DNA from: a virus
IMG/VR virus record: IMGVR_UViG_3300044631_003061
Coordinates: 1-28,088 of that record
Strand: one strand, 5' to 3'
Length of the DNA: 28,088 nucleotides
Shown: positions 6,863 to 14,108 of the stretch, piece by piece
Layout: each line of letters begins with the position of its first letter
Numbering within the stretch: position 1 is the first letter of the stretch
Notes under the pieces: model-generated
Told to the model about the DNA's origin: nothing
What the model saw: the letters and a program-made list of their open reading frames with translations, nothing else
The model's database searches: none
Made by a program: the position numbers and the translations under genes

Positions 6863-7362
6863 TGGCGATTATCCCAGGCACTGGCACAGATAAGAACCCT
6901 GAGTCCTTTCCTCAGGCTTTGTTTCCGCCTGGGTTGACGGGTTATAACCGTGAGCCAGATCTGAGTTTACGCCGTATTACGACGTTAGATATTCCCACTC
7001 GCGTTGCCGCTCAGTTGGAGCATGACCGAGGGGTTTATACGAGACCTCCGGTCCAAGCCGTGGAATACAATCCCGGCAACATCAAAACCAGTCACTATCC
7101 GATGGGTGTCGCTGGGTATAACCAGCGGGCTATTGCAGCTCCCGATAGTGCTGATGATATGAGTCAGCAGCAATATATGCTGTCTGCTTTACAAAATAAA
7201 CCAGAGCAGCGTCTTCGGATGCAGCAGGAATTGCTGCTGACAGCTAAACAGAATTTCCTAAATACCCGCGTCGTGCCTACTGATTACGCCTTAAATACAC
7301 ATAATACTATGAATAATCTGATGTCCTTAGCTAAGGCTAAAAAGCAACAGGGAGCACGATGA
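6862..7362 (+). CDS. hypothetical protein with repeated PxG(L/V)xGYN motif
   Basis: A 166-aa protein of unknown family. It holds a repeated motif: F-P-P-G-L-T-G-Y-N-R (residues about 21-30) and Y-P-M-G-V-A-G-Y-N-Q-R (about 79-89), which suggests an internal duplication of a short loop or strand. The N-terminal half is Pro/Gly-rich and the C-terminal half is helical and Gln-rich, ending in a basic tail. It overlaps its neighbours on both sides by 1 and 4 bases. A virion or head-tail accessory role would fit its surroundings but is not shown. Confidence 0.6.
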   Translation: MAIIPGTGTDKNPESFPQALFPPGLTGYNREPDLSLRRITTLDIPTRVAAQLEHDRGVYTRPPVQAVEYNPGNIKTSHYPMGVAGYNQRAIAAPDSADDMSQQQYMLSALQNKPEQRLRMQQELLLTAKQNFLNTRVVPTDYALNTHNTMNNLMSLAKAKKQQGAR

Positions 7363-7493
7363 TGCAAGGAAACGACTTTCCCATTAGGATGGCGGGGCAG
7401 CGCTTGAACCTGGACGCCATGCGTATGACGGGCATCACTCCGTCCGAAGTCACACGGCGTTTACGGTATCAGGAAACCTTTCCCCGAACCTAA
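7359..7493 (+). CDS. hypothetical 44-aa protein
   Basis: A short frame from ATG 7359, overlapping the previous stop (ATGATG), to TAA at 7491-7493. The product is basic and Met/Arg-rich, with a predicted helix around T-P-S-E-V-T-R-R-L-R-Y. The coupled start and the tight 9-base gap to thyX support it as a gene; no family is recognised. Confidence 0.45.
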   Translation: MMQGNDFPIRMAGQRLNLDAMRMTGITPSEVTRRLRYQETFPRT

Positions 7494-7502
7494 AGCTCCC
7501 CC

Positions 7503-8225
7503 GTGGACTCTAAATTCCGAGTGGATGTACTGAATCAAACAGTAAATCCACAGACTTTGATTTGGTTTGCACTTCATCAAGATTACTCCGAGAAATATGT
7601 TTTTTGCGAAGATCCTCCGTCCGAAGCGCACGCTGGCGAAGTAATCGTCAAAAGGCTCCTAGCGGGCGAACGTGGGCATTACGGGCCTCTCGAACACGCG
7701 TCCATCACCTTTAGTTGCGGGTATTTTCCGCATTCTGTGATGCAGCAGGCTCGGACTCATCGAGTCGCTGTATCCTTTGACGTCCAATCGATGCGTTATA
7801 CCGGTCATCGAGTTTGCCAGGTCGCCGATAACCTTTTGCCTTTAGAAGATGTTTTTTATCTCAGGCCGGTAGGTACCTACTCCGACAGGCAGGGTAAAAA
7901 ATATACGTATACGGAAGAGCAGCGCAGTGAGGATGTTCTGTTATGCAAAGCTGCTGCCCAGCGCTACTGCCATATGGTTCGTTACCTAGGCCATGCGGAA
8001 GAGCATGCTCGAGGAATTCTTCCGTTTGATTTTCGTCAGCACTTTGTCGTGACATTCAGTCTGCGATCCTTCCTTCACTTCATGGACCTCCGCAGCAAGC
8101 TAGATGCGCAGGAAGAGATTCGAAATCTTTGCGATTTAATGTGGCCGCACTTTCAAGCTTGGGCACCCGAACTAGCTGCTTGGTACGAAAAAACTCGATT
8201 GCATAAAGCTCGTTTGGCTCCTTAA
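7503..8225 (+). CDS. thyX: flavin-dependent thymidylate synthase
   Basis: ThyX makes dTMP from dUMP using FAD, NADPH and methylene-tetrahydrofolate, supplying thymidine for phage DNA synthesis. The 240-aa product starts at GTG 7503. Visible hallmarks are L-E-H-A-S-I-T-F at 63-70, the ThyX signature region R-T-H86-R87-V-A-V-S-F-D-V-Q-S96-x-R98-Y99, and the C-terminal L-P-F-D-F-R-Q and A-Q-E-E-I blocks that bind substrate and flavin. The signature is one residue longer than the classic R-H-R-x7-S form and has Thr before His; Q-A-R-T-H-R variants exist among phage ThyX proteins as far as I recall. Length is within the family range. Confidence 0.93.
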   Translation: MDSKFRVDVLNQTVNPQTLIWFALHQDYSEKYVFCEDPPSEAHAGEVIVKRLLAGERGHYGPLEHASITFSCGYFPHSVMQQARTHRVAVSFDVQSMRYTGHRVCQVADNLLPLEDVFYLRPVGTYSDRQGKKYTYTEEQRSEDVLLCKAAAQRYCHMVRYLGHAEEHARGILPFDFRQHFVVTFSLRSFLHFMDLRSKLDAQEEIRNLCDLMWPHFQAWAPELAAWYEKTRLHKARLAP

Positions 8226-8265
8226 GTTTTTGATTTAAACTTGAGAATAGCCTGGCGGATTTACG

Positions 8266-8517
8266 ATGCCTGTTTATCGGACGACTAGACCTACTACTTC
8301 TGCTGTTAGTCGTACTCCTATTGTCCCCACAGTGCCCGCCAGTTCTTACATCGGTGGAAGCATGACGCGCTCTCCGATAGGAACCCCTTCGGCCGTCCGG
8401 ACGCCTCTTGCTCCTCGCCCTTCGAGTGCTAGTAGCTATACAGGCGGGACCATGGTTTCTTCAAGGTCTGTTCCTTATCGGACTCCCGTCCGCATGGCGG
8501 GCTCTGTTTTCCGTTGA
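8266..8517 (+). CDS. low-complexity Ser/Thr/Pro/Arg-rich small protein
   Basis: An 83-aa protein made largely of Ser, Thr, Pro and Arg. It contains an imperfect repeat, A-S-S-Y-I-G-G-S-M-T-R-S (residues about 25-36) and A-S-S-Y-T-G-G-T-M-V-S-S (about 55-66), each followed by proline-rich sequence with R-T-P. A purine-rich stretch (G-G-C-G-G-A) precedes the ATG. It is the last gene of the plus-strand block and ends at a strong hairpin. Disordered, basic proteins like this can bind nucleic acid or be virion components; function is not identified. Confidence 0.5.
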   Translation: MPVYRTTRPTTSAVSRTPIVPTVPASSYIGGSMTRSPIGTPSAVRTPLAPRPSSASSYTGGTMVSSRSVPYRTPVRMAGSVFR

Positions 8518-8543
8518 ATTCTTACTTTTAATTGAAAAGCGAA

Positions 8544-8566
8544 AGCCGGGGTTTATGGCCCCGGCT
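8544..8566. terminator. hairpin terminator between convergent blocks
   Basis: A perfect 8-bp stem (A-G-C-C-G-G-G-G with C-C-C-C-G-G-C-T) encloses a 7-base loop. It lies between the end of the plus-strand gene at 8517 and the end of the minus-strand gene at 8593. There is no clean T-run on either side, so it may act for both strands or as an mRNA 3' barrier. Confidence 0.7.
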
Positions 8567-8592
8567 CTACTCGCCTTACGCGCGTTCTTAAA

Positions 8593-9183
8593 TTATAACA
8601 GCTTTCCCCAGGGATCTGTTGGTTCTTGAGGAGTTTCATTCTGCACCGTGGGGATCTTCGCCTTAGCGGTGATCGGCATTTGCGTGAGGATGGTTTGCAT
8701 GGATACAAGTTGTTGCTTAAGCTTTACGTTTTCCTGCATGTAGACCTCTACTTGTTTCTGAGCCCATGCGCTCGCATTCGCACTCAGTTGATCCAGGATG
8801 TTTTCTTGGTGCGGGAACTTATAGAACGTTCCTTGATCGGTTGTAACTTTTTGACCTCCTTGCGATTCTGCCAGCTTTGTTAAGAAGTTATCGATGCGCT
8901 CTAGGTCGGCGTCTGCTTCAAATGCAAGCTCTTGCGGTAGCAGTATTCCTCGATTGTTTCGATAAAGCGCAGTGAAAGCACGAGCAACTCGAAGTTTTTC
9001 GTGTTCTTGTTCTGCTCGTTTCCTCGCAAGTTCGGCTGCCGCTGCCGTTCCTGCAAGCAGACCGCCCGAAGCAGCCACAGCGGTTGAGAGATTTTTCGGA
9101 TCTGTCCCTGCGACAGTCAGGCTCAGAAATCCACCGAACAATAACGCTATGCCGTTAAGCCGATTCGACTGGTTGTTGATCAT
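8593..9183 (-). CDS. membrane-anchored coiled-coil protein
   Basis: The frame is open to ATG 9291 (232 aa), which would overlap the primase-helicase by 137 bases. The internal ATG at 9183 (M-I-N-N-Q-S-N-R) leaves a 29-base overlap and is preferred, giving 196 aa. The shortened protein starts with a hydrophobic helix (G-I-A-L-L-F-G-G-F-L-S-L-T-V-A-G) and a small-residue second helix (A-A-S-G-G-L-L-A-G-T-A-A-A-A), followed by charged helices with coiled-coil character (Q-V-E-V-Y-M-Q-E-N-V-K-L-K-Q-Q-L). The tail is Pro/Thr-rich. No family is recognised. It is the last gene of its transcription unit and ends just before the hairpin at 8544. Confidence 0.55.
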   Translation of the reverse strand: MINNQSNRLNGIALLFGGFLSLTVAGTDPKNLSTAVAASGGLLAGTAAAAELARKRAEQEHEKLRVARAFTALYRNNRGILLPQELAFEADADLERIDNFLTKLAESQGGQKVTTDQGTFYKFPHQENILDQLSANASAWAQKQVEVYMQENVKLKQQLVSMQTILTQMPITAKAKIPTVQNETPQEPTDPWGKLL

Positions 9184-11947
9184 GAGCTTCGAAAGCTGGT
9201 TTCCAATAAGAAGTGTCTGGGTTTGATGCCCACTCCACAGGGGAGGGGAGACGATTTGATCCGGCCGCTGCGCGGTCGGTGGATGGGTCATACGGCTTCA
9301 ATCGTAATCCGCTGAAGACGGCTTTGCCATTAACGAATTTGGGAGCAACACCTTCTACACGAAGGACATTTCGAATCGTCTCTTTGAGACGATCTACGAA
9401 ACGGGGTTTGGCGGAATGCTTGTAGCCGTTTGACTTGCAGAAGTTTACGTAACTTGCATAGAGCTCCAGGTAAGCGTTTTTAACGAACATCCCTTTTTCC
9501 GCTTCGTCTGTACTGGGTCGGAAAGCGCCAGCACCGATCAACGCGTGGCTATTAGGCGCGTACATAGTGCACTCCGCCAACCATGCCACGTAAGGGTTGT
9601 TGAAGATCAGAGCTTCAAGGTTAGTGGCGTTGAGCGACGGCACATGTTTAACGGGATTGGCAAGCACATCACGCATCTCATCGAAAGGCATATCGAGTGC
9701 CCATGAGACCACTCCGCTGAGTTCTGGAACCAGGTCACCTTCCAAGCGGTCTTGGTAGATGTTGAGAAGATCACGCCGTTGTGAAGCAGGCACAACTTTG
9801 TCCATGATGATCGTCAGTCGTCGGCGCTCCAAACCGCTGCTGATATCCGAAGAGCTGATGTGCTCGTTCGATGCAATGCAAACGAGAACCTCCGGTTTGA
9901 AGTTGATAACTTCTTTTCCGTATTTGCGTTCTGCTCTCAGTGTGTCTGACGCAGATGTAATTTTCTTGAGAACGTCTAGACGTTTGTTGAAGTTTGCCTC
10001 GTCTGTCAACAGCAGAAGCCTTTTGCCTATGAGGTTGTAGCACTCGAATTTATTCGTCTCGATAGTTTCGAGGTTGCTCGTGTGCGTACCGGAAAAGCCT
10101 GCCAGTGCAATTAACAGCTGCTGCATTGTCGACTTGCCAGTTCCACCAGGACCAACCAAGTGCAGGAACCTTTCTCCCGTTGTGTAGCCTGTCAGCAGTG
10201 CACGGGCGAACGCGCGAATGATGACTTTTTTATCTGCGCCAATGCAGGAGTCGAGCCACGCGTGGAAGTTTGGACACTGCGCAGTCTTCTCGTAAGGGAA
10301 CGCGAGTTTGTTTCGCAAATACAGGTCTTTATGATTTCCCTCTTCGAATGCCAGGGTCTCGCCGTCGAGCGTGCCGTTTGCAAATGGGATTTTGCCGCGG
10401 CTTTTGCTCCAGATCGAAACGCGCCCTCCGCTTACTGATTTGAGCAGCTTGCCTTTCAGCAGCTGAAACACAGAGCTGACCGTGGCAGCGCTGTACCGGG
10501 GCATGACGCCCGCTGCTACAAACGTATCCAGTGTTTTTATGATCCTTCGTTTGATATGCTGTTCGTCTTGAATGTACCAGATTCCTTCATCGTTATCGTA
10601 TGTAAAGAATTCATCTAAAGACGAATCAAAGAGGAACTCCGCTCCGTAATTATTTACGATGATGTCGGCGACATCATTTTCAGAAAACTGTCGGTTTCCC
10701 TGCTGCAGGGACACCAACTGTGCCGGTGTGGATGGGGTAGACGCCATTTTTTTCGGTTTTGATGTTGATGTTGATGTTTGCGTCTCGCTGATTTTTTCGT
10801 CAGCTTGAGCGACCAGATCCTCGAAACTCAGAATTGAGTTTGTTGGCTTGGGTTTAAGTGCAGCGATTTCTGCTCGGGTCTCGGCGGGGCACTGGGCTTC
10901 GAACTGTTCTCGGCTCGCGTTTCGAACACGCTTCCAGGCGCTCAGCTCTCCATCCTCCGCTGCCATGACGACAGCCGGTTGCAGGGAGGCTGGATCTGTG
11001 ATGCTGCTCAGGATCCGTCCAAATTTTCCATCGAGGTCTGGGGGGTATTCGTAGATATTCTCGAACACCTGGTGTGCGGTTGTCAAGGGGGGTTCCTGAG
11101 TCGCCAACCCACGCGCCTTTAACCAGTTGCACCAGCCGATGATTTCCTTAAGAGCAACGGTCAGAGCGAATGACCGATCCTCCACAGGTTCTCCTTCGAG
11201 CATGGCTCGGACGGTCCCGCTAACAAGCTGTTCCAGATCCACCCCCGTGGGATCCACGCTTGTCTGGAGTTGTAGGCTCGCATCTCCGCCCGCATCGTTC
11301 TGCTTTGGCTGAGTTAAATAAACAGCATATGCTTCCTTGATCTTGCTTTCAGGTATGAATTTATCTGAGACAACAATCAAGCTATCGGTTCCAGTTCCTC
11401 CGTAAAACAGATTGACGGCTTGTGTTGCTCGGCGATCCGATCCTGGAATCTGGTTAGCTACATACCGGGTAAACCACTGGTAGAAATCGGGATCGATAAT
11501 CGCTGTTTCCAGCGCGAAGATCAATCGAAAGCGCGGCCAAGCTTCGGTATGAGACGGCGATAAGTACGCCAGACTCAGGTATTTCTCACAGATATCTAAG
11601 GCTAGTGCGTCGCTTACGTTTAGTTCTTGTTTTTGTATTTTGTTGCCGTTCTCATCTTTGCCGTCTGCTTGATTATCAATATCGATGATTATTAAACCGG
11701 CTCGGATTGCACCTGTACTTTTTTCTCTTCTCCTTCCTTCTAATAAATGCCAAGCGCACAAACCAGCTTGCTGCGTGGTTACAGCATCTGCCAGAAACTC
11801 AATTGTTTCCTCTTGAGGAAGCCAATTGTTATTAAAGGCGGCAAAGTTTCCCCCCGGAGCAATCTTGCCAGTCGCAGGATTGACGTGTTCTGAGACGGCG
11901 TGATTGATCGAGAAGAGGAATTTCATAGCTGTCAGGCGTCCGGTCAT
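9155..11947 (-). CDS. primase-helicase with D5-type superfamily 3 helicase
   Basis: A 930-aa replication protein. The N-terminal part (about 1-210) has L-I-I-I-D89-I-D91-N and P-R-F-R-L-I-F-A-L (138-146), the hhhDhD and Arg/His-type strands expected of an archaeo-eukaryotic-type primase. The C-terminal part is a D5-type SF3 helicase: Walker A G-P-G-G-T-G-K-S-T at 599-607, Walker B L-L-L-L-T-D649-E650 and sensor A-S-N-E at 692-695, followed by the E-R-R-R arginine cluster at 707-710. The middle (390-410) is a Ser/Thr-rich linker. The protein would unwind and prime the phage DNA. M8 is an alternative start. It follows the PD-(D/E)XK gene in the same direction, 53 bases downstream. Confidence 0.88.
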   Translation of the reverse strand: MTGRLTAMKFLFSINHAVSEHVNPATGKIAPGGNFAAFNNNWLPQEETIEFLADAVTTQQAGLCAWHLLEGRRREKSTGAIRAGLIIIDIDNQADGKDENGNKIQKQELNVSDALALDICEKYLSLAYLSPSHTEAWPRFRLIFALETAIIDPDFYQWFTRYVANQIPGSDRRATQAVNLFYGGTGTDSLIVVSDKFIPESKIKEAYAVYLTQPKQNDAGGDASLQLQTSVDPTGVDLEQLVSGTVRAMLEGEPVEDRSFALTVALKEIIGWCNWLKARGLATQEPPLTTAHQVFENIYEYPPDLDGKFGRILSSITDPASLQPAVVMAAEDGELSAWKRVRNASREQFEAQCPAETRAEIAALKPKPTNSILSFEDLVAQADEKISETQTSTSTSKPKKMASTPSTPAQLVSLQQGNRQFSENDVADIIVNNYGAEFLFDSSLDEFFTYDNDEGIWYIQDEQHIKRRIIKTLDTFVAAGVMPRYSAATVSSVFQLLKGKLLKSVSGGRVSIWSKSRGKIPFANGTLDGETLAFEEGNHKDLYLRNKLAFPYEKTAQCPNFHAWLDSCIGADKKVIIRAFARALLTGYTTGERFLHLVGPGGTGKSTMQQLLIALAGFSGTHTSNLETIETNKFECYNLIGKRLLLLTDEANFNKRLDVLKKITSASDTLRAERKYGKEVINFKPEVLVCIASNEHISSSDISSGLERRRLTIIMDKVVPASQRRDLLNIYQDRLEGDLVPELSGVVSWALDMPFDEMRDVLANPVKHVPSLNATNLEALIFNNPYVAWLAECTMYAPNSHALIGAGAFRPSTDEAEKGMFVKNAYLELYASYVNFCKSNGYKHSAKPRFVDRLKETIRNVLRVEGVAPKFVNGKAVFSGLRLKPYDPSTDRAAAGSNRLPSPVEWASNPDTSYWKPAFEAHDQQPVESA

Positions 11948-12000
11948 TCTGCCACGAAACCCCTTGCGCTGCAGCGGAAGAGGCCCTTAAGAAGTACTCT

Positions 12001-12777
12001 CTAGTCTTTACAGTTCTCGTAGAACTGCCGCAAAACTTGTAACCATTGTTCCATGTGTTTTTCTAATTGAGCTCGACTGAAGGTGAATACTTGAACTGGG
12101 TATTCCGGTAGGGGTGTCGATACGATTATTTGGGTTTTGTCTACACGTAAGTCCAGACAAGTTTCCGCCGCTAACGAATACGCAGCGAGCTGAAGTTGAG
12201 TCTTTTTCAGTTTGAAAACCCCGCTGATCAACGCTTTGCGCACGTGGTCGGGGATGTCAGCTTTGGCTTTCGGGAAGTTTGCGGAGTACGGACCGACGCT
12301 TGTTTTGAAATCTCCTAGAACAATTTCTCCGTTGCCGTCTCTGTAAATAATGTCGCAGCAACCGGCGTAACCGTGCCCTGTGTTTTCATTGTAATAGTGT
12401 ATTCTTCCTACACCATCTTCTCCTACGTACTTAGACCATTGCGGTTGATTGTACGGTTTTTCACTCCATAGTATTGTTCCGTTATCTAGCAGCTCGTCTA
12501 GTTTTTCCGGCATACCCGTCCAGTAGGGCATGAGATCGTCTGCCGGATGTACAGCGATTCCTCGTACGTAGTTCTCTACCGCGTTGTGGATCCAACTTCC
12601 TCTGGCCGCAGCTTTATCCGCCACGCCGGGGTTCATTAGATTCCAATGCGCTAGTTTCTTACGCGTTTCTTCCGTCTGCGTGGCAGATAGTACACTAGTT
12701 ACTGAAGGAAGCGGTTTGGGAACACCAGCGCAATTGTAATGCCTTAAACCGTTGAGAGTTACACGTGTTTGAGACAC
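12001..12777 (-). CDS. PD-(D/E)XK exonuclease, Cas4/RecB-like
   Basis: A 258-aa nuclease starting at GTG 12777. The catalytic core is visible: His64 in W-I-H-N-A-V-E, Asp142 in C-C-D-I-I-Y, Asp156-Phe-Lys158 in L-G-D-F-K-T, and Q196-L-A-A-Y200 as the usual motif after the core. This order H...D...DxK...QxxxY is that of RecB/Cas4-like and lambda-type exonucleases, which process DNA ends in recombination and replication. A 6-bp inverted repeat (12773-12778 with 12783-12788, G-A-C-A-C-A arms) spans the start codon and could limit translation. Neighbouring genes are the primase-helicase and an acidic-tailed small protein. Polarity and partners cannot be told. Confidence 0.85.
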   Translation of the reverse strand: MSQTRVTLNGLRHYNCAGVPKPLPSVTSVLSATQTEETRKKLAHWNLMNPGVADKAAARGSWIHNAVENYVRGIAVHPADDLMPYWTGMPEKLDELLDNGTILWSEKPYNQPQWSKYVGEDGVGRIHYYNENTGHGYAGCCDIIYRDGNGEIVLGDFKTSVGPYSANFPKAKADIPDHVRKALISGVFKLKKTQLQLAAYSLAAETCLDLRVDKTQIIVSTPLPEYPVQVFTFSRAQLEKHMEQWLQVLRQFYENCKD

Positions 12778-12813
12778 ATTTTTGTGTCGATTAACCCTCA
12801 GTTTACTCCTTCT

Positions 12814-13179
12814 TTAGAAAGACATTTGAAAAGAAGGAGGGGAACCTGCGTCATCATCTTCATCCTCGTCTTCGTCTTCTTCGGCGTCCTCTGTATCATC
12901 ATCCGAATCTACAAAAAATTCAGATTTTTGGTATGCGAATTCTCGGTTGCGCTCAGTCAGTTCTTCGGCGAGGCAAAGACCTGCGCAATAAGATTCGGTA
13001 ATAATCTCCGCGCACTCAACGGCAGTGCGGGCCTCTCCGTCTGGGGAGACACACTCTTGTAGGAGTTGATCGGAAACCAAAAGGGCTGTGATTTTTTCGA
13101 GCAGAGCGTTTGTTTGGGCGAGTTGATCCAGAACATCGCGCTGAAATTTGTCGAATTTTTGTTGACGTGTGTAAGTCAT
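12814..13179 (-). CDS. acidic-tailed small protein
   Basis: A 121-aa protein. The first 75 residues are helical (D-V-L-D-Q-L-A-Q-T-N-A-L-L-E-K); residues about 90-111 are almost all Asp and Glu, followed by a short end with Pro, Met and a terminal Phe. Acidic tails closing in Phe recall those of phage and bacterial single-strand-binding proteins (for example T7 gp2.5 and SSB), which recruit replication partners, but there is no OB-fold here, so this is only an analogy. ATG 13179 overlaps the stop of the upstream gene (ATGA), so the pair is coupled. It sits between a methyltransferase-like gene and the nuclease. Confidence 0.6.
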   Translation of the reverse strand: MTYTRQQKFDKFQRDVLDQLAQTNALLEKITALLVSDQLLQECVSPDGEARTAVECAEIITESYCAGLCLAEELTERNREFAYQKSEFFVDSDDDTEDAEEDEDEDEDDDAGSPPSFQMSF

Positions 13180-13718
13180 TGCAGTGGAGGTAGAGGATCA
13201 ACACGGTCCCAATCAAGACCGAATGTGATTTGGGTGCCGTCGTGCCAGAACTCGGGTTTCTGGAATACGAACCAACAGCTTGTGACCGAATCCCTGGTCG
13301 ATCCGATGGCTCTGAATTTCGGGCGTGGATTCAGGACGATCATATTGCTGATTTTGTTGGCTAGCAAAAAACTTTTGCGTTTAGCCACCGGCTCGATGAA
13401 CGAGAGTCTATCCAAAACGGCTATGCCTTGTGTAGCAATTTGTATGCCGTATTCGAGTATGTACTCTGTGTACTCTCCTAAGCCTGTTGTCGCTGCCACG
13501 ACCCAATCGAATTTTTTTTCTTTCTGTCCGACCCACCAAACTGGATCCGTAAGATTTTCTTCGTCCTTGTTTTCGGTAACCGAGAATCGGTGTTTTCGCA
13601 GTTGATCGCTCAGTGTCGATAGAGGATCATATGGGACCAAAATCGATCCGGTGATGAAGGAGTGCTTGATGAGCGCATGGGTGACGCCGTTGGGGATCTG
13701 GTAGAACGTATCGGTCAA
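13176..13718 (-). CDS. degenerate adenine-methyltransferase-like protein
   Basis: A 180-aa protein with a TTG start at 13718; an in-frame stop lies ten codons further upstream. The order of conserved blocks follows phage/cyanobacterial N6-adenine methyltransferases: F-Y-Q-I-P near the N-terminus, T-D-P-V-W-W at 57-62, F-D-W-V-V at 70-74, then the well-kept I-A-V-L-D-R-L-S-F-I-E-P at 99-110 and N-P-R-P-K-F-R at 130-136 followed by C-W-F-V-F-Q-K. However, the SAM-binding motif expected near residue 26 (usually LEPCAGDG) reads I-L-V-P-Y-D-P-L-S, and the catalytic NPPF/NPPY expected at 75-78 reads A-A-T-T. It therefore looks like a pseudoenzyme. The assignment rests on my memory of the family. 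Confidence 0.6.
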   Translation of the reverse strand: MTDTFYQIPNGVTHALIKHSFITGSILVPYDPLSTLSDQLRKHRFSVTENKDEENLTDPVWWVGQKEKKFDWVVAATTGLGEYTEYILEYGIQIATQGIAVLDRLSFIEPVAKRKSFLLANKISNMIVLNPRPKFRAIGSTRDSVTSCWFVFQKPEFWHDGTQITFGLDWDRVDPLPPLQ

Positions 13719-13811
13719 GGTGCTGGGCGCCGAGGCTGTCAGAGTTTAACCAAAAATTCCGATCCAACCACGTTTCGTTGCCTATTATGACTTCAGTGCA
13801 TTCTGTAGATT

Positions 13812-14060
13812 ATGTTAAATCTGGAATGGCTGAGCACTGAGCAGGAGTTCTTGCATAAGAGAGTCGTTGGTGACTTTGCTAAGCTCGACCGCGATCAGAT
13901 GCTCGAAATCTTTGAGGGCGTTCACAAGCAATATTTAATTCGAAATCACCTTTTTTCGCGTTTAGCTTCTTGGTGCGCCAAATCCGGCGTGGTTCTTCCC
14001 GGGTTTGATGAGCTGTTAACTCCTAAAAGCGCAGAACATCCCAGCTCTCTCGAGCAATAA
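13812..14060 (+). CDS. nblA: NblA-like small helical protein
   Basis: An 82-aa protein on the plus strand inside a long minus-strand block. Residues 7-52 follow the NblA pattern: L-S-T-E-Q-E-F at 7-13, then a polar helix, then L-x-R-D-Q-M-L-E-I-F at 25-34 and Q-Y-L-I-R-N-H-L-F-S-R-L at 40-51. NblA proteins are about 60-residue two-helix adaptors that trigger phycobilisome degradation in starved cyanobacteria, and some freshwater cyanophages encode them. Here a 30-residue C-terminal extension (from W54) is extra. If correct, the phage dismantles the host antenna and may recover amino acids. The match is by eye and moderate; another small helical protein cannot be excluded. It ends directly at a terminator hairpin. 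Confidence 0.5.
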   Translation: MLNLEWLSTEQEFLHKRVVGDFAKLDRDQMLEIFEGVHKQYLIRNHLFSRLASWCAKSGVVLPGFDELLTPKSAEHPSSLEQ

Positions 14061-14081
14061 AAAAGAGCGGTATAACCGCTC
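14061..14081 (-). terminator. rho-independent terminator after the 271-aa gene
   Basis: A perfect 7-bp stem (G-A-G-C-G-G-T / A-C-C-G-C-T-C, 14065-14081) with a 3-base loop is followed, read on the minus strand, by six T residues. It ends the unit that includes the SSB-like and 271-aa genes. On the plus strand it could also stop nblA transcription, though without a T-run. Confidence 0.85.
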
Positions 14082-14108
14082 CTCCTTGGGCTTCTCCGAC
14101 AGAGTAGC

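Noticed and set aside
10160-10438. Plus-strand frames inside the primase-helicase gene
   Set aside because: They are antisense to a clearly conserved protein with Walker and primase motifs, and have no features of their own.
12769-13605. Plus-strand frames opposite the nuclease, acidic-tailed and methyltransferase-like genes
   Set aside because: The minus-strand genes are coupled by short overlaps and carry recognisable blocks; the opposite frames are shadows, with hydrophobic runs that mirror the acidic Asp/Glu tract.
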